From NCBI GenBank assembly GCA_900768995.1, contig CAAGEZ010000017.1:56482-120481 (forward strand): a stretch of DNA of 64,000 nucleotides. Reading direction: 5' to 3'. This stretch comes from Oscillospiraceae bacterium (GTDB lineage Bacteria; Bacillota; Clostridia; Oscillospirales; Ruminococcaceae). The position numbers and the translations under genes were made by a program. Each line of letters opens with the position of its first letter. Within the stretch, counting starts at the first letter, position 1. The notes below the pieces were generated by a model. The model saw nothing but the letters and a program-made list of their open reading frames with translations. It was not told the origin of the DNA and ran no database searches. This document shows, one piece after another, positions 16,997 through 25,865 of the stretch.

Positions 16997-17911
16997 TTAC
17001 ACATTCAAGGTCTGCTTTGATAAAGCTTCACTGTCCGCCCAACGGAGATAAAAATCTCTGTACTCGGAGGTCAGGCGGGTGTATTTTTTTGTGGCGGCAT
17101 AAGTTCCGTCGGGGCATTTTTTCATTTTCAGACGGACATAATATCCTCCGTGTTCCCTGCATTCACAGCAGTTCACAGCCGATGTCTCGCTGTAGAACAC
17201 CCATTTTTCCCGCTTCATTATCCTGCGGCATCTTGGGCAGCGGAGAAAGGTTATGCGCCTGCTGGACATTGCTTCCTCAACGCTTTTTATGTTCATATAT
17301 GTGCGGTAATATTTTTCCTGCTTTTCCTCATTGACCTCTCTGAGCATATCCTCATAGGTGCCGAGAAAGCGCACAAAATCCATTTTCAGCCCTATCCTTG
17401 CACAATAGACCGCATCATTGAGTGCATCGTGAGCCTTAAGTTCACAGGGAATTTCAAGCGTTTCCGCCGCAGATATAAGCGAATACTGTCTGCTGCTGTT
17501 CATTATGCGGCGGGCAAATATCTGCTGAAGATCATAGAATTTCGGGTGAGGAGCTTTTATTTTATGTACTGCCAGATTTGTGTCCAGCATTTTTTCGTCC
17601 TCGCTGCCCCAGACAAGTATAACGCTTTCATCTCCGCACCATTTAAGAAATCGGCTGTATGCTTCGGAGAAGCTCTGTCCGTAGCTTATAGATGCAGCCG
17701 AAAGCCCCGTTACCCTGCCCACAGCCGAGTTCATTTTCTTATAGTATTTCGGGATAATGCAGTAATGGATACGGTCAGTTTCCTGCATATCATCGTTTAT
17801 TTTCACAGCACCTATACGTATTATCTCCCCGTGGAGAGGTATGGGAGACGTAACCGTTTCCGAATGTCTGCGGGGCTGGTTCCACTCCATATCAAGAAAG
17901 ATGTAATTCAC
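16997..17911 (-). CDS. DEDDh 3'-5' exonuclease family protein with C-terminal zinc ribbon-like segment
   Basis: A 304-residue RNase T/DnaQ-superfamily nuclease. Exo I is visible as FLDMEW (Asp7, Glu9), Exo II carries an Asp in the WGSEDEKMLDTN region, and Exo III is AHDALNDAVYCA with the His-Asp pair of the DEDDh class. The last 90 residues hold LRCPRCRRIMKR and VNCCECREHGGYY, two Cys pairs that could form a zinc ribbon. It could trim RNA or DNA 3' ends; the substrate is not evident. It begins with GTG and overlaps the CBS gene stop by four bases (GTGA), so it is the last gene of the mreB-CBS-exonuclease transcript. Confidence 0.87.
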   Translation of the reverse strand: MNYIFLDMEWNQPRRHSETVTSPIPLHGEIIRIGAVKINDDMQETDRIHYCIIPKYYKKMNSAVGRVTGLSAASISYGQSFSEAYSRFLKWCGDESVILVWGSEDEKMLDTNLAVHKIKAPHPKFYDLQQIFARRIMNSSRQYSLISAAETLEIPCELKAHDALNDAVYCARIGLKMDFVRFLGTYEDMLREVNEEKQEKYYRTYMNIKSVEEAMSSRRITFLRCPRCRRIMKREKWVFYSETSAVNCCECREHGGYYVRLKMKKCPDGTYAATKKYTRLTSEYRDFYLRWADSEALSKQTLNV

Positions 17912-18342
17912 ACCGTCAATTCCTTTCGGCTCATATCAGCCTGTTTGAGCTTGTATTCCATACGCATAAGCACGTCCTTTCGGGTGACAATTCCCGAGAA
18001 CATTCCCCTGCTGTCAACAACGGGAACAAAGTTCTGCTCGATTATTCTGTTGAAAAGCGTCTCTATATCCGCATCTATGGTCACGGATTCAAAACGTGAG
18101 CAGTCCGCAAGCTCTGCTACCGTAAGGTCATCTTCATTTATTGCTTCTACATTTTTCTTGTCAAGGATCCGATACAGAAAATCTCTCTCGCTCACAACTC
18201 CGATGTACATTCCGTCCCTGTCGATAACAGGGACAGCCGTAAAGCCGTGATCAATAAATTCTTTCAGACCCTCTTCAGCGGAAAGGTCTCCGTAAATATA
18301 TGCTACCATTGACTTGGGCTTTAAAAGCATTGCTGTATTCAT
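17908..18342 (-). CDS. Protein with two CBS domains
   Basis: A 144-residue stand-alone Bateman module: two CBS repeats, with GFTAVPVIDRDGMYIGVVSE in the first half and NFVPVVDSRGMFSGIVTR in the second. Such modules bind adenine nucleotides (AMP, ATP, c-di-AMP) and regulate partner proteins. No catalytic domain is attached. It lies 27 bases after the MreB-like gene and overlaps the exonuclease gene, so the three are cotranscribed. The partner protein is unknown. Confidence 0.92.
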   Translation of the reverse strand: MNTAMLLKPKSMVAYIYGDLSAEEGLKEFIDHGFTAVPVIDRDGMYIGVVSERDFLYRILDKKNVEAINEDDLTVAELADCSRFESVTIDADIETLFNRIIEQNFVPVVDSRGMFSGIVTRKDVLMRMEYKLKQADMSRKELTV

Positions 18343-18369
18343 AAGTTCATTTCCTTTCAGATAAATAGG

Positions 18370-19386
18370 TCATATTTCGCTGTAGCCGTAGAGGGATATC
18401 TTCTCAAAACCGTCAAGAAGAGTATCGATGTGGCTGAACGCAAGGCTTGTTCCCCTTGCAACACATCGTAACGGGTCATCAGCACTGTATGTATGTATTT
18501 TCGTTTCACTTTCAATAAGCTTGTCGATGCCGCCGATAAGAGCACCGCCGCCTGTGAGGATTATTCCGTTTGAATGGATATCGCCTGCAAGCTCGGGCGG
18601 GGTTATCTCAAGAACGCCCTTTACAGCATCTACCAGTTCATTGGCAATATCTATTATAGCCTTGTAGATGTCATAATCGGTCAGCTTTATCTGTGCAGGC
18701 AGTCCCGTAACAAGATTTCTGCCCTTGACGGTCATTTCCCTGCTGCCGTCGGGGGCATACACCTGTGCAAGAGTAATTTTGGCATTTTCAGCCGTTCGCT
18801 CGCCTATTAGGATACGGTACTTGTTCTGAACATACTTGATTATGGCAGCGTCTATCTTATTTCCCGCAAGCTTCACGGAATTTTTGGCGACAATTCCGTT
18901 CATAGACATAACTGCGATGTCGGTAGTGCCGCCGCCGATGTCCACGACCATTCGTCCCTTGGCTTCGGAAATGTCAATGCCTGCACCCATAAGCGCAGCA
19001 ACAGGCTCTTCTATAAGAAAGACCTTTTGCGCTCCTGCCTGTCTTGCCGCCTCTATGACAGCTCTGCTCTCAACATCGGTGATAAGTGAGGGCACGCACA
19101 TAACTATCCTCGGCATAAGCATCTGCCTGCCCGTTACCCGTCGTATGCACTCTCTCACAAGGCTCTCGGTCATATCGTAATCGGAAATAACGCCGTCGCA
19201 GAGGGGGCGTATCACGGCGATATAATCGGGAGCTTTGCCTATCATTCGGTATGCTTCCATGCCAACTGCGATTATCTCGCTGGTCTTTTTATTAAAAGCC
19301 ACCACAGCAGGCTCATAGAAAACAACGCCCTTGTTTTCCATACTTATCATAATGTTGGCAGTGCCTAAATCTATTCCTATATCCAT
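18370..19386 (-). CDS. mreB: MreB/Mbl-family cell-shape actin
   Basis: A 338-residue actin-fold ATPase. The phosphate 1 loop is MDIGIDLGTANIMI, the adenosine and phosphate 2 motifs are VVDIGGGTTDIAVMS and ILTGGGALIGGID, and IEEPVAALMGAGID is characteristic of MreB. It should form membrane-bound filaments that steer lateral wall synthesis. mreC and mreD do not follow; CBS and exonuclease genes do instead, so this could be a paralog (Mbl/MreBH type) and not the main mreB. It has a clear promoter. Confidence 0.9.
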   Translation of the reverse strand: MDIGIDLGTANIMISMENKGVVFYEPAVVAFNKKTSEIIAVGMEAYRMIGKAPDYIAVIRPLCDGVISDYDMTESLVRECIRRVTGRQMLMPRIVMCVPSLITDVESRAVIEAARQAGAQKVFLIEEPVAALMGAGIDISEAKGRMVVDIGGGTTDIAVMSMNGIVAKNSVKLAGNKIDAAIIKYVQNKYRILIGERTAENAKITLAQVYAPDGSREMTVKGRNLVTGLPAQIKLTDYDIYKAIIDIANELVDAVKGVLEITPPELAGDIHSNGIILTGGGALIGGIDKLIESETKIHTYSADDPLRCVARGTSLAFSHIDTLLDGFEKISLYGYSEI

Positions 19387-19465
19387 ATAGAAAGTACCTT
19401 CTCTTAATTTTTATGGGGTTCAAAAAATCACACCCCGTAAGTATCATACACAGTTTATCATTTTA

Positions 19466-19494
19466 ATTATAAACCTTATTTTATTTAAAGTCAA
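19466..19494 (-). promoter_or_regulatory. Sigma-A promoter for the mreB-like operon
   Basis: On the minus strand TTGACT (19494-19489) and TATAAT (19471-19466) are 17 bp apart. Confidence 0.82.
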
Positions 19495-19663
19495 TAGAAA
19501 ATAATGTGCTGTGTGAAAAAAGGCGGAATATAATATCTGTCGTCTTAACTTAGGGATTTGTTATAGGCATAATGCAGTTTCCGCCCTGCTTATTCGTCAT
19601 AATTCTCTCAGAGTTCACTGTAAAATATGGAATGTAACACACAAAAGAAAGGACTGCTGCAAA

Positions 19664-19969
19664 ATGGGAGTCAGAATAGAAAAAGCCGAAAGCACGGTCA
19701 AAGCAATTTTATGGGGTGAGATAGATCATCACTGCGCACCCGATATCAGAAACCAGATCGATCTTGCCGTGGACGAGAATCGCCCAGAAAATCTTATCAT
19801 AGATTTCGGCGAGGTCACATTTATGGACAGCTCAGGTATCGGTCTTGTAATGGGCAGGTACCAGACTATGAAAGGCATCGGCGGGAAAGTCACCCTTGAA
19901 AACACCCCTGCCCACATCAAAAAGGTAATGCGGCTGGCTGGGCTTGACAGATTTGCAAATATTATGTGA
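19664..19969 (+). CDS. spoIIAA: Anti-sigma F factor antagonist SpoIIAA
   Basis: A 101-residue STAS-domain protein. FMDSSGIGLVMGRY carries the regulatory serine (Ser57), which in the Bacillus protein is phosphorylated by SpoIIAB and dephosphorylated by SpoIIE. In its unphosphorylated form it releases sigma F in the forespore. It is the first gene of the canonical spoIIAA-spoIIAB-sigF operon, with AAAGGAC 9 bases before the ATG, and 13 bases separate it from spoIIAB. I could not identify a convincing sigma-H promoter upstream. Confidence 0.95.
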   Translation: MGVRIEKAESTVKAILWGEIDHHCAPDIRNQIDLAVDENRPENLIIDFGEVTFMDSSGIGLVMGRYQTMKGIGGKVTLENTPAHIKKVMRLAGLDRFANIM

Positions 19970-19982
19970 AAGGACGATCATT

Positions 19983-20456
19983 ATGTCTCAGATATTAAAC
20001 GAAATGCGGGTGGTATTGTCACCCAAAAGCTGCAACGAAGCAGTTGCACGAAGCGTTGTGACCGCCTTTGTGATGCAGATGGACCCATCGGTAAGCGAGC
20101 TTGCGGACATCAAGACGGCCGTTTCCGAAGCCGTGACAAATTCTATCGTTCACGGCTACAGGAGCTGCACTGGCAACATTGAGCTTGTGTGCAGGATACT
20201 TGACAAAGATATGCTGTACATAAAGGTGCGTGACAAGGGCTGCGGAATTGCAGATGTGAAGCAGGCAATGGAGCCGCTTTTTACCACTGCCCCTGAGGAA
20301 GAACGTGCGGGGCTTGGTTTTGCGGTAATGGAGAGCTTTATGGACAGTGTTTCTGTCAGAAGCGCTGTGGGAAAGGGTACATCTGTTGTGATGAAAAAGC
20401 GCATATTTTCCACATCTCTTGTAAGAACGGGGGCAGCGGAAAATGAACGCAGCTGA
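19983..20456 (+). CDS. spoIIAB: Anti-sigma F factor and serine kinase SpoIIAB
   Basis: A 157-residue GHKL-type kinase that holds sigma F inactive and phosphorylates SpoIIAA. The N box is SEAVTNSIVHGY, G1 is DKGCGI and G2 is RAGLGFAVME, followed by the end strand GTSVVMKKR. The ATG at 19983 follows GAAAGGA; the open frame extends 39 bases further up into spoIIAA without a good start. It overlaps sigF by 14 bases, indicating coupled translation and matched stoichiometry. Confidence 0.96.
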   Translation: MSQILNEMRVVLSPKSCNEAVARSVVTAFVMQMDPSVSELADIKTAVSEAVTNSIVHGYRSCTGNIELVCRILDKDMLYIKVRDKGCGIADVKQAMEPLFTTAPEEERAGLGFAVMESFMDSVSVRSAVGKGTSVVMKKRIFSTSLVRTGAAENERS

Positions 20457-21126
20457 GACCGCCGTTAAGGAATGCCGCAACAGGCTCGTGACGGAAAATC
20501 TCGGACTGGTACATCTCTGCGCCAACCGTTTCAGAAACAGGGGCATAGAATACGAGGAGCTGTACAGCTCAGGCTGCGTGGGACTTGTAAAAGCCGCAAA
20601 TTCCTTTGACGAGGAGCGTGGGGTAAAATTCTCCACCTATGCCGTTCCAGTAATACTTGGGGAAATAAAGCGGATATTCCGTGACGGCGGAATGGTCAAG
20701 GTCAGCCGAAGTCTCAAGGAGCTTTCTCTGAAAGTGATGCGTGAAAAAACAAGCTTTATCGCTAAAATCGGACGTGAGCCATCAGTATCGGAGCTTGCGG
20801 AAATAATGGGCTGCGAAGCTGACGACATTGCGGAAGCACTTTCTGCCGCCCAGCCCTGTCTGTCCCTTACGAGATACGGCGAGAGCGACGAAAGTGAGGA
20901 ACAGGATATTCCCTCCCCTTTCAAGGAAACGGACATATATGACAGCATTGCTCTGTCGCAGGCAATGGACAGGCTTGATGCCGCTGACAGAAAGCTTATT
21001 TTCCTGAGATATTTCCGTTCATTTACCCAAAGTCGTGTCGCAGAAGTTCTTGGAATGACGCAGGTGCAGGTATCACGGCGGGAAAAAAAGATACTTGCGG
21101 AACTGAAAAAAGAACTTTTCGGATAA
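20443..21126 (+). CDS. sigF: Forespore sigma factor F
   Basis: A 227-residue sporulation sigma factor of the SigB/F/G group. Region 2 contains IEYEELYSSGCVGLVKAA and VKFSTYAVPVILGEIKRIFRD. Region 3 contains SRSLKELSLKV and EPSVSELAEIMG. Region 4 ends with FTQSRVAEVLGMTQVQVSRREKK split over helix-turn-helix residues. It switches on early forespore genes after septation. It starts inside spoIIAB, with GGGGGCAG upstream. The next sigma gene of the cascade, sigE, lies 41 kb downstream in this window. Confidence 0.96.
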   Translation: MNAAETAVKECRNRLVTENLGLVHLCANRFRNRGIEYEELYSSGCVGLVKAANSFDEERGVKFSTYAVPVILGEIKRIFRDGGMVKVSRSLKELSLKVMREKTSFIAKIGREPSVSELAEIMGCEADDIAEALSAAQPCLSLTRYGESDESEEQDIPSPFKETDIYDSIALSQAMDRLDAADRKLIFLRYFRSFTQSRVAEVLGMTQVQVSRREKKILAELKKELFG

Positions 21127-21159
21127 AAAGCGGCTTCGGTAAAATATTCACCGAAGCCG
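21125..21159 (-). terminator. Terminator of the wall-binding protein gene
   Basis: Arms CGGCTTCGGT and ACCGAAGCCG enclose a 9-base loop, followed on the minus strand by CTTTTTAT. On the plus strand no T-run follows, so its effect on sigF readthrough is uncertain. Confidence 0.8.
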
Positions 21160-21182
21160 TAAAAAATATTCAGTCAAATATA

Positions 21183-22079
21183 TCAGCCGAGGTCAACAAC
21201 ATCGTCAAAATCTGCTCCGTCATCGATCTGCTTTGAAAGGTCCTCGGAGAATATCATAGTCATAAGAGTGGAACCGTTGTAGAAAAGTCCGCCGTACTGA
21301 TCTCCCTTGGTATAAACGTAGGTAGATTCATCGCCGTCCTTTGAGGACATTTCATATTTCCAGCCGTCGTCCTTGAAATACTGCTTGTAATCTTCAAGGT
21401 ACTTTGAGCCCTTGTCCGAAGCATAGCCGTAGCATACGAGCTTATCATTCTTGTCGAAAAGATAATATTTATAGTACTTATCATTATCCATAACCATAAG
21501 CATAGCATCAACATTTACATATTTGTCATAACCGCCTGCTTTTAGAACCTGATCTCTTGTCATACCCCAGCTGAGGCCCTTCATAGGAGCTGTGAGGGTC
21601 GATGAGCTGTCAGATGCCGAGCCTGACTTCATAACGCCGTCCTTGCCGAAGTCGTAGACCTTGCCGTTTATTTTCAGCTTGCCTGTTCTCATCTTGCCGT
21701 CTTTGCCGAAATAATAGGTCTTGCCGCTGAGCTTTACAAAGCCGGTTCTCATTTTTCCATCAGTGCCGAAGTAATATCTGCTGTCGCCTATCTTACTCCA
21801 ACCTGTGAGCATTTTGCCCTTTTTGGAGGCATTAAAATAGTACTTGTTCTCGCCGATGGTTTTCCAGCCAGTTACGGCATAGCCCTTTTTGTCAAAGTAA
21901 TACTTTGCGCCGTCAATGGTCTGCCAGCCTGTAAGCTTCTTGCCTGTGGTATCGTCCTTGTAGCTGTAGCCGCTGTCGGATTTCACCCAAACTGCGGAAG
22001 CTGATGCGGACATTGCGGGAAGTGCTGATACAGCCATTACTGCTGTAAGGGCAGCGGCTGCTATTCTGCGCTTTATCAT
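21183..22079 (-). CDS. Secreted protein with choline-binding-type (CW_binding) repeats
   Basis: A 298-residue exported protein. A signal peptide (MIKRRIAAAALTAVMAV to the ASASA cleavage region) is followed by five tandem 20-residue repeats of the TGW-x-IDG-KYYF-x-KG type (about residues 40-150), then a Ser/Thr spacer and a C-terminal domain of about 120 residues that I do not recognise. It begins LSWGMTRDQVLKAGG and contains YYKYYLFDKNDKL. Repeats of this class bind choline or wall glycans and hold proteins on the surface. The ATG at 22079 has AAAGGAG 8 bases upstream; an in-frame start 36 bases earlier is less likely. It has a strong promoter and its own terminator. Confidence 0.88.
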   Translation of the reverse strand: MIKRRIAAAALTAVMAVSALPAMSASASAVWVKSDSGYSYKDDTTGKKLTGWQTIDGAKYYFDKKGYAVTGWKTIGENKYYFNASKKGKMLTGWSKIGDSRYYFGTDGKMRTGFVKLSGKTYYFGKDGKMRTGKLKINGKVYDFGKDGVMKSGSASDSSSTLTAPMKGLSWGMTRDQVLKAGGYDKYVNVDAMLMVMDNDKYYKYYLFDKNDKLVCYGYASDKGSKYLEDYKQYFKDDGWKYEMSSKDGDESTYVYTKGDQYGGLFYNGSTLMTMIFSEDLSKQIDDGADFDDVVDLG

Positions 22080-22120
22080 ATTACATACTCCTTTTATTAA
22101 ATAAATTTTATGCATTTATA

Positions 22121-22149
22121 ATTATAACATAATCATATGCAAATGTCAA
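22121..22149 (-). promoter_or_regulatory. Sigma-A promoter for the wall-binding protein gene
   Basis: On the minus strand perfect TTGACA (22149-22144) and TATAAT (22126-22121) are 17 bp apart, suggesting high expression. Confidence 0.87.
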
Positions 22150-22258
22150 CAAATTTTGTATTATTTTATAAAGAATTATTCAGACGTGTATTTACAACAA
22201 AATGATTCAATAAATTTAAATGTATATTATTTATAAATACAAAAAATATTACAAATCA

Positions 22259-22287
22259 TTGACACGGTTATACTGTTGTAATATACT
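22259..22287 (+). promoter_or_regulatory. Sigma-A promoter for the first CPBP protease gene
   Basis: TTGACA (22259-22264) and TATACT (22282-22287) are 17 bp apart, diverging from the wall-binding gene. Confidence 0.82.
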
Positions 22288-22348
22288 AAAGCTATAAAGC
22301 ATTCTATGCGCTGAGCATAAATAAAAAACTGCAAAGGAAATCATCACT

Positions 22349-23497
22349 ATGAACGAAAACATTCAAAACACAACACCTGAGACATCGACTGAACCTCCTC
22401 AGTACAGCTGGGGCGAGCAGAAACCCACGGAAGAAAGCGAAAGTCCGGTAATGCTCCGTCGAAAGATCAAAAAGGGTTACGGCAAAGCTGCAATGCTCAT
22501 AATTTGGCAGCAGCTATTCGCTATCATTATTATGGTAATCATATCCTCTGTAATGTCCGTAAAGCTTACGGGAGCAGTTATGGCGGAAAATCCCGAAATA
22601 AGTCCCCAAGAACTAAAACAGGCCGTTACAGACGGATATACTGAATTCCTATCGGGCGAAAATGCAATTTTTGTCAACGCAGGCACAATGATAGTTGCAA
22701 ATCTTCTTTCACTTCTCATAGTCTGCGCAGGCAAAAAGCAGTTCAAGCTGAAAAGAACGATCGGGAAAATTGATTTGCCCGCTTCGTCGGTAGTCCTCGC
22801 CTGCATCGGCATTCTTGGAATACAAGGCGTTTCGATTTTTGTTCAGAACTTTGTTATGAGCCTTACGGGCTATACAGGTTTGAATGAATCAACAGCCTCG
22901 GCTATGTCATACACCGACAATATTGCCGCAAACATCGTGCTTTTCTTCTACCTTGTTATCGCCGCACCCGTTATTGAGGAGCTTATGTTCAGAGGAACGG
23001 CTATGAATCTTCTCGCACCCGTGAGCCGAAAGTTTGCGCTGTTCGCCTCTGCTCTTCTTTTCGGACTTATGCACAGCAACTTTAATCAGATATTTAACGG
23101 CTTTCTTCTCGGTCTCCTGTTGGGATACATTGCACTTAAAAGCGGCTCGGTCATTACTTCCATTCTCTGCCATATGACTGCAAATCTGAACGCCGCACTT
23201 GTTTCATTCATTTTTGAATACAAGCTTGCTCCCTCTATTGGAAGTGATGCAGCTGCAACAGGCGAGATGATCGTATTTGCCGTTGAAGCTGTGGTAGGAA
23301 TTATCGCCCTTGTGATACTTCTGAAAAAGAACGGCAAGCTCACCGACAGCGACATCATCGTTCCCGAATATTCATACATTTTAGAGGACGGCGATGCCAA
23401 AAAGCTTACTTGGCTCACACTTATAAAGTGCCCCTCGTTCTGGGTCGCAGCAGCATACTGCATATTCTCGGCTGTAATACTTGTATCGGCTGTCTGA
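22349..23497 (+). CDS. CPBP-family intramembrane glutamic protease
   Basis: A 382-residue polytopic membrane protein of the CAAX-protease/bacteriocin-processing (Abi) family. The catalytic motifs are EELMFRG, FGLMHSNFNQ and CHMTANLNA, each at the start of a membrane helix. An N-terminal cytoplasmic tail of about 45 polar residues, rich in Pro, Glu and Thr, precedes the first helix. Bacterial members have been linked to bacteriocin immunity or to sigma-factor pathways, but the substrate here is unknown. AAAGGA precedes the ATG. A second homolog is at 37442-38518. Confidence 0.9.
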   Translation: MNENIQNTTPETSTEPPQYSWGEQKPTEESESPVMLRRKIKKGYGKAAMLIIWQQLFAIIIMVIISSVMSVKLTGAVMAENPEISPQELKQAVTDGYTEFLSGENAIFVNAGTMIVANLLSLLIVCAGKKQFKLKRTIGKIDLPASSVVLACIGILGIQGVSIFVQNFVMSLTGYTGLNESTASAMSYTDNIAANIVLFFYLVIAAPVIEELMFRGTAMNLLAPVSRKFALFASALLFGLMHSNFNQIFNGFLLGLLLGYIALKSGSVITSILCHMTANLNAALVSFIFEYKLAPSIGSDAAATGEMIVFAVEAVVGIIALVILLKKNGKLTDSDIIVPEYSYILEDGDAKKLTWLTLIKCPSFWVAAAYCIFSAVILVSAV

Positions 23498-23504
23498 TAA
23501 TAAA

Positions 23505-23558
23505 AAAGCCTGTGAAAATATCCTCGGCAATGAGGAATTTTCACAGGCTTTATTTTTT
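23505..23558 (+). terminator. Long bidirectional terminator
   Basis: Fifteen-base arms AAAGCCTGTGAAAAT and ATTTTCACAGGCTTT enclose a second small stem (TCCTC/GAGGA) and are followed by ATTTTTT. It separates the convergent CPBP and YqeY genes. Confidence 0.88.
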
Positions 23559-23564
23559 GCAATA

Positions 23565-24008
23565 TCACTTTCCTGCGGCGATATCGGAGATCACCTTATT
23601 GATAAGCTTACCGTCAGCCTTGCCCTTAAGCTCAGCCATAACAGCCTTCATATATGCACCCTTGTTGCCCGAAGCGATAAGCTCGCCGAACTTTTCCTTT
23701 ATAAGAGGATAAAGCTCTTCTTCGGTCATCTGTGCGGGAGCAAAGCTCTTGATGATATCATATTTGAGCTTGTATTCTTCAAGCTGGCTCTCACATTCCG
23801 CAGGGCAGGTATCCACCTGTTCCTTGGCAACTTTAAGTTCCTTGAGAATAACGCTGTCCACCAGCTCGGAAGATATGTTATCTCTTGTTCCGCCGTCTAT
23901 TGCCGCTTTCTTAACAGCCGCAATAAGGGTCTGAACAGCCTCCTTTTTCATAGTATCCTTTGCTTTCATTGCGTCCTTAAGGGCGGTCTGTAGCTCAGTA
24001 AATTCCAT
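23565..24008 (-). CDS. yqeY: GatB/YqeY domain protein
   Basis: A 147-residue YqeY-family protein that corresponds to the tail domain of the GatB amidotransferase subunit. Characteristic stretches are ELQTALKDAMKAKDT, LIAAVKKAAID and SDIAAGK at the end. The family is tRNA-binding-like and widespread, with no defined role. The ATG at 24008 follows AAAGAGGTG; an in-frame GTG at 24017 overlaps that site. It lies 27 bases behind the chemoreceptor gene and may be cotranscribed with it. Confidence 0.9.
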   Translation of the reverse strand: MEFTELQTALKDAMKAKDTMKKEAVQTLIAAVKKAAIDGGTRDNISSELVDSVILKELKVAKEQVDTCPAECESQLEEYKLKYDIIKSFAPAQMTEEELYPLIKEKFGELIASGNKGAYMKAVMAELKGKADGKLINKVISDIAAGK

Positions 24009-24035
24009 AAAAAACACCTCTTTATATTAAGGCAG

Positions 24036-25865
24036 TTATGCCTTGAATTTGAACTTGTTGATATGTCTGTTGAGGACATTGAACTGGTCGGAAAGCTCAC
24101 GGGAAACTTCCGCATTCTTCTCTGCCGTAACGGAATTGTCCTTTATGCTGCCGTTGATAGCGTCCATACCGCTGCTTATCTTTGCGGCAGATTCTGCCTG
24201 ATCTGCGGCGGAAACGGCAATTCTGTCCATAATATCGGAAACTGTTGAAACTGTCTCGACAACTTTATCAAGGGATTTTGCGGTGGCATCGGCAAGTGCT
24301 GTGCCGTTTCTGACGGAATCAATGGAATTTTCGATAAGCTTTCCTGTCTGAGCGGCAGCTTCAGCGGACTTGTTTGCAAGGTTTCTGACCTCATCGGCAA
24401 CCACCGCAAAGCCCTTGCCTGCATCTCCTGCACGGGCAGCCTCAACTGCGGCATTGAGGGCAAGTATATTTGTCTGGAACGCAATGTCATCAATAACATT
24501 GATTATCTTTTCAATCTCAGCGGCAGAGGTCTCTATTTCCTTGATAGCTTCTATCATTCGGCGCATATTGCCGCTTCCCTGCTCGGCAGCTTCATCGGCT
24601 GTTGCGGTAAGCTTTCTTGCGTTTTCGGCTTCCTTTGCATTTTCGCTTATCTTTGCATTTATCTGTGTTACGGAAGCGGTAAGCTCCTGGATAGTTCCCG
24701 CCTCATCGGAAGCATTCTTGGAAAGGACGGCTGTTCCGTCTGAAACGTGAACGGAGCATTCCTTTACGGAAAGGGCAGCCTTATGGACCTCGCTGAATGT
24801 GCCGTTAAGGGAAAATCTTATCTTGTCGAGAGCGTCCTTGATAGTTTCAAAATCTCCCGAATATACCGTGTCGGAATTTACGAGAAGATCGCCGTCAGCA
24901 ACAGCTGAAAGGACATTTCTTATATCGGTAATGTATGCATTCAGAGATGTAATAGTGTCGCTTAGCGATGTGAGCAGAACAAGGGTCTCGTCGTTTCTGT
25001 CGGTAACGGGTGATGGTGATTCAAGGTCACCCTTGGAAAGTGCTGCAAGACGGGATATAGCATCGGTAATTGGCTTTGTTATCTTCTGAGCCGCACTGAG
25101 GGAAACGATTATGGCAGCGGCAATAAACACCACGGCAAATGGCAGGATTATTGCAACAGATACCATAAACGGCTTCATTACGTTCTTATACGGAAGCAAA
25201 ATGAAAGTATAGCAGGTATCGAAATTTTCAATATACGACCAGCCTGCGAAATATTTTTCACCGCCAAGCGAAATTACCTTGACACCCTGTCTTACGATAT
25301 TATCATAATCATAATTGTTGCGGTTAAGTGAGTCCACAAGCTCTGCGATATCGCTGTAGCTCTTGTCATTCTCAGCCTTTGCATTAAGGTCATCGCCCTT
25401 GGAGATAAGGCTGTTGGAGGTCTCTGAAATAACAGAGCCTGTTTCAGTTGTCACAAAGCCAAATCCACCGTAGCCATTCGACTCGTCAAAGCTTTTGAAT
25501 ATATAGTTCAGATAATTCTTGTTTTTGGTAATATCAGCGTTGGAAATTGCCGATGAATATGAAATTGTAAGGAGTTGGAGTTCACTCTTCGATGACGAAG
25601 CAACACTGCTGTACATCATAATAAGGTTGAAAACCGTAAGCAGAACGATAGCCGCAAGAACGCCAAGCACTGACAGACGGACGATTCGTCCTCTGATAGT
25701 TGTCTTTCGTCCGAGAGCAACAGCTTTACCGTCAATAACTATCTTTGCTTTTTCTATATCTTCACGGACCTTCTGCTTCTTTTCCCTGATCTTTTTAACC
25801 TTTTCTTTTTTAGCTTTAGGGAGCTTAGCCTTAGGTTCTTTTTTCTTTCTCTCTGATGCTGCCAT
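24036..25865 (-). CDS. Methyl-accepting chemotaxis-type receptor with long basic N-terminal tail
   Basis: A 609-residue receptor. An extremely Lys-rich tail of about 60 residues precedes the first membrane helix (VLGVLAAIVLLTVFN, 66-85). Then come an extracytoplasmic Cache-like sensor, a second helix near 245-270, a HAMP segment and the MCP signalling domain with its conserved tip (AFQTNILALNAAVEAA, GFAVVADEVRNLA). It should relay ligand binding to CheA. No che or flagellar genes are in the window. The ATG at 25865 is followed directly by the basic tail; the open frame runs 48 bases further upstream, but that part overlaps the probable promoter. The ribosome site is weak. Confidence 0.9.
   Translation of the reverse strand: MAASERKKKEPKAKLPKAKKEKVKKIREKKQKVREDIEKAKIVIDGKAVALGRKTTIRGRIVRLSVLGVLAAIVLLTVFNLIMMYSSVASSSKSELQLLTISYSSAISNADITKNKNYLNYIFKSFDESNGYGGFGFVTTETGSVISETSNSLISKGDDLNAKAENDKSYSDIAELVDSLNRNNYDYDNIVRQGVKVISLGGEKYFAGWSYIENFDTCYTFILLPYKNVMKPFMVSVAIILPFAVVFIAAAIIVSLSAAQKITKPITDAISRLAALSKGDLESPSPVTDRNDETLVLLTSLSDTITSLNAYITDIRNVLSAVADGDLLVNSDTVYSGDFETIKDALDKIRFSLNGTFSEVHKAALSVKECSVHVSDGTAVLSKNASDEAGTIQELTASVTQINAKISENAKEAENARKLTATADEAAEQGSGNMRRMIEAIKEIETSAAEIEKIINVIDDIAFQTNILALNAAVEAARAGDAGKGFAVVADEVRNLANKSAEAAAQTGKLIENSIDSVRNGTALADATAKSLDKVVETVSTVSDIMDRIAVSAADQAESAAKISSGMDAINGSIKDNSVTAEKNAEVSRELSDQFNVLNRHINKFKFKA

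Noticed and set aside
17150..18250. A 366-codon plus-strand open frame across the exonuclease and CBS genes
   Set aside because: It lies opposite two well-supported genes with clear motifs; its translation is low in recognisable features.
19538..19578. Spo0A-like box (TGTCGTC) and a sigma-H-like promoter before spoIIAA
   Set aside because: The box has two mismatches and I could not find a -35/-10 pair with correct sigma-H spacing, so I did not list a promoter there.
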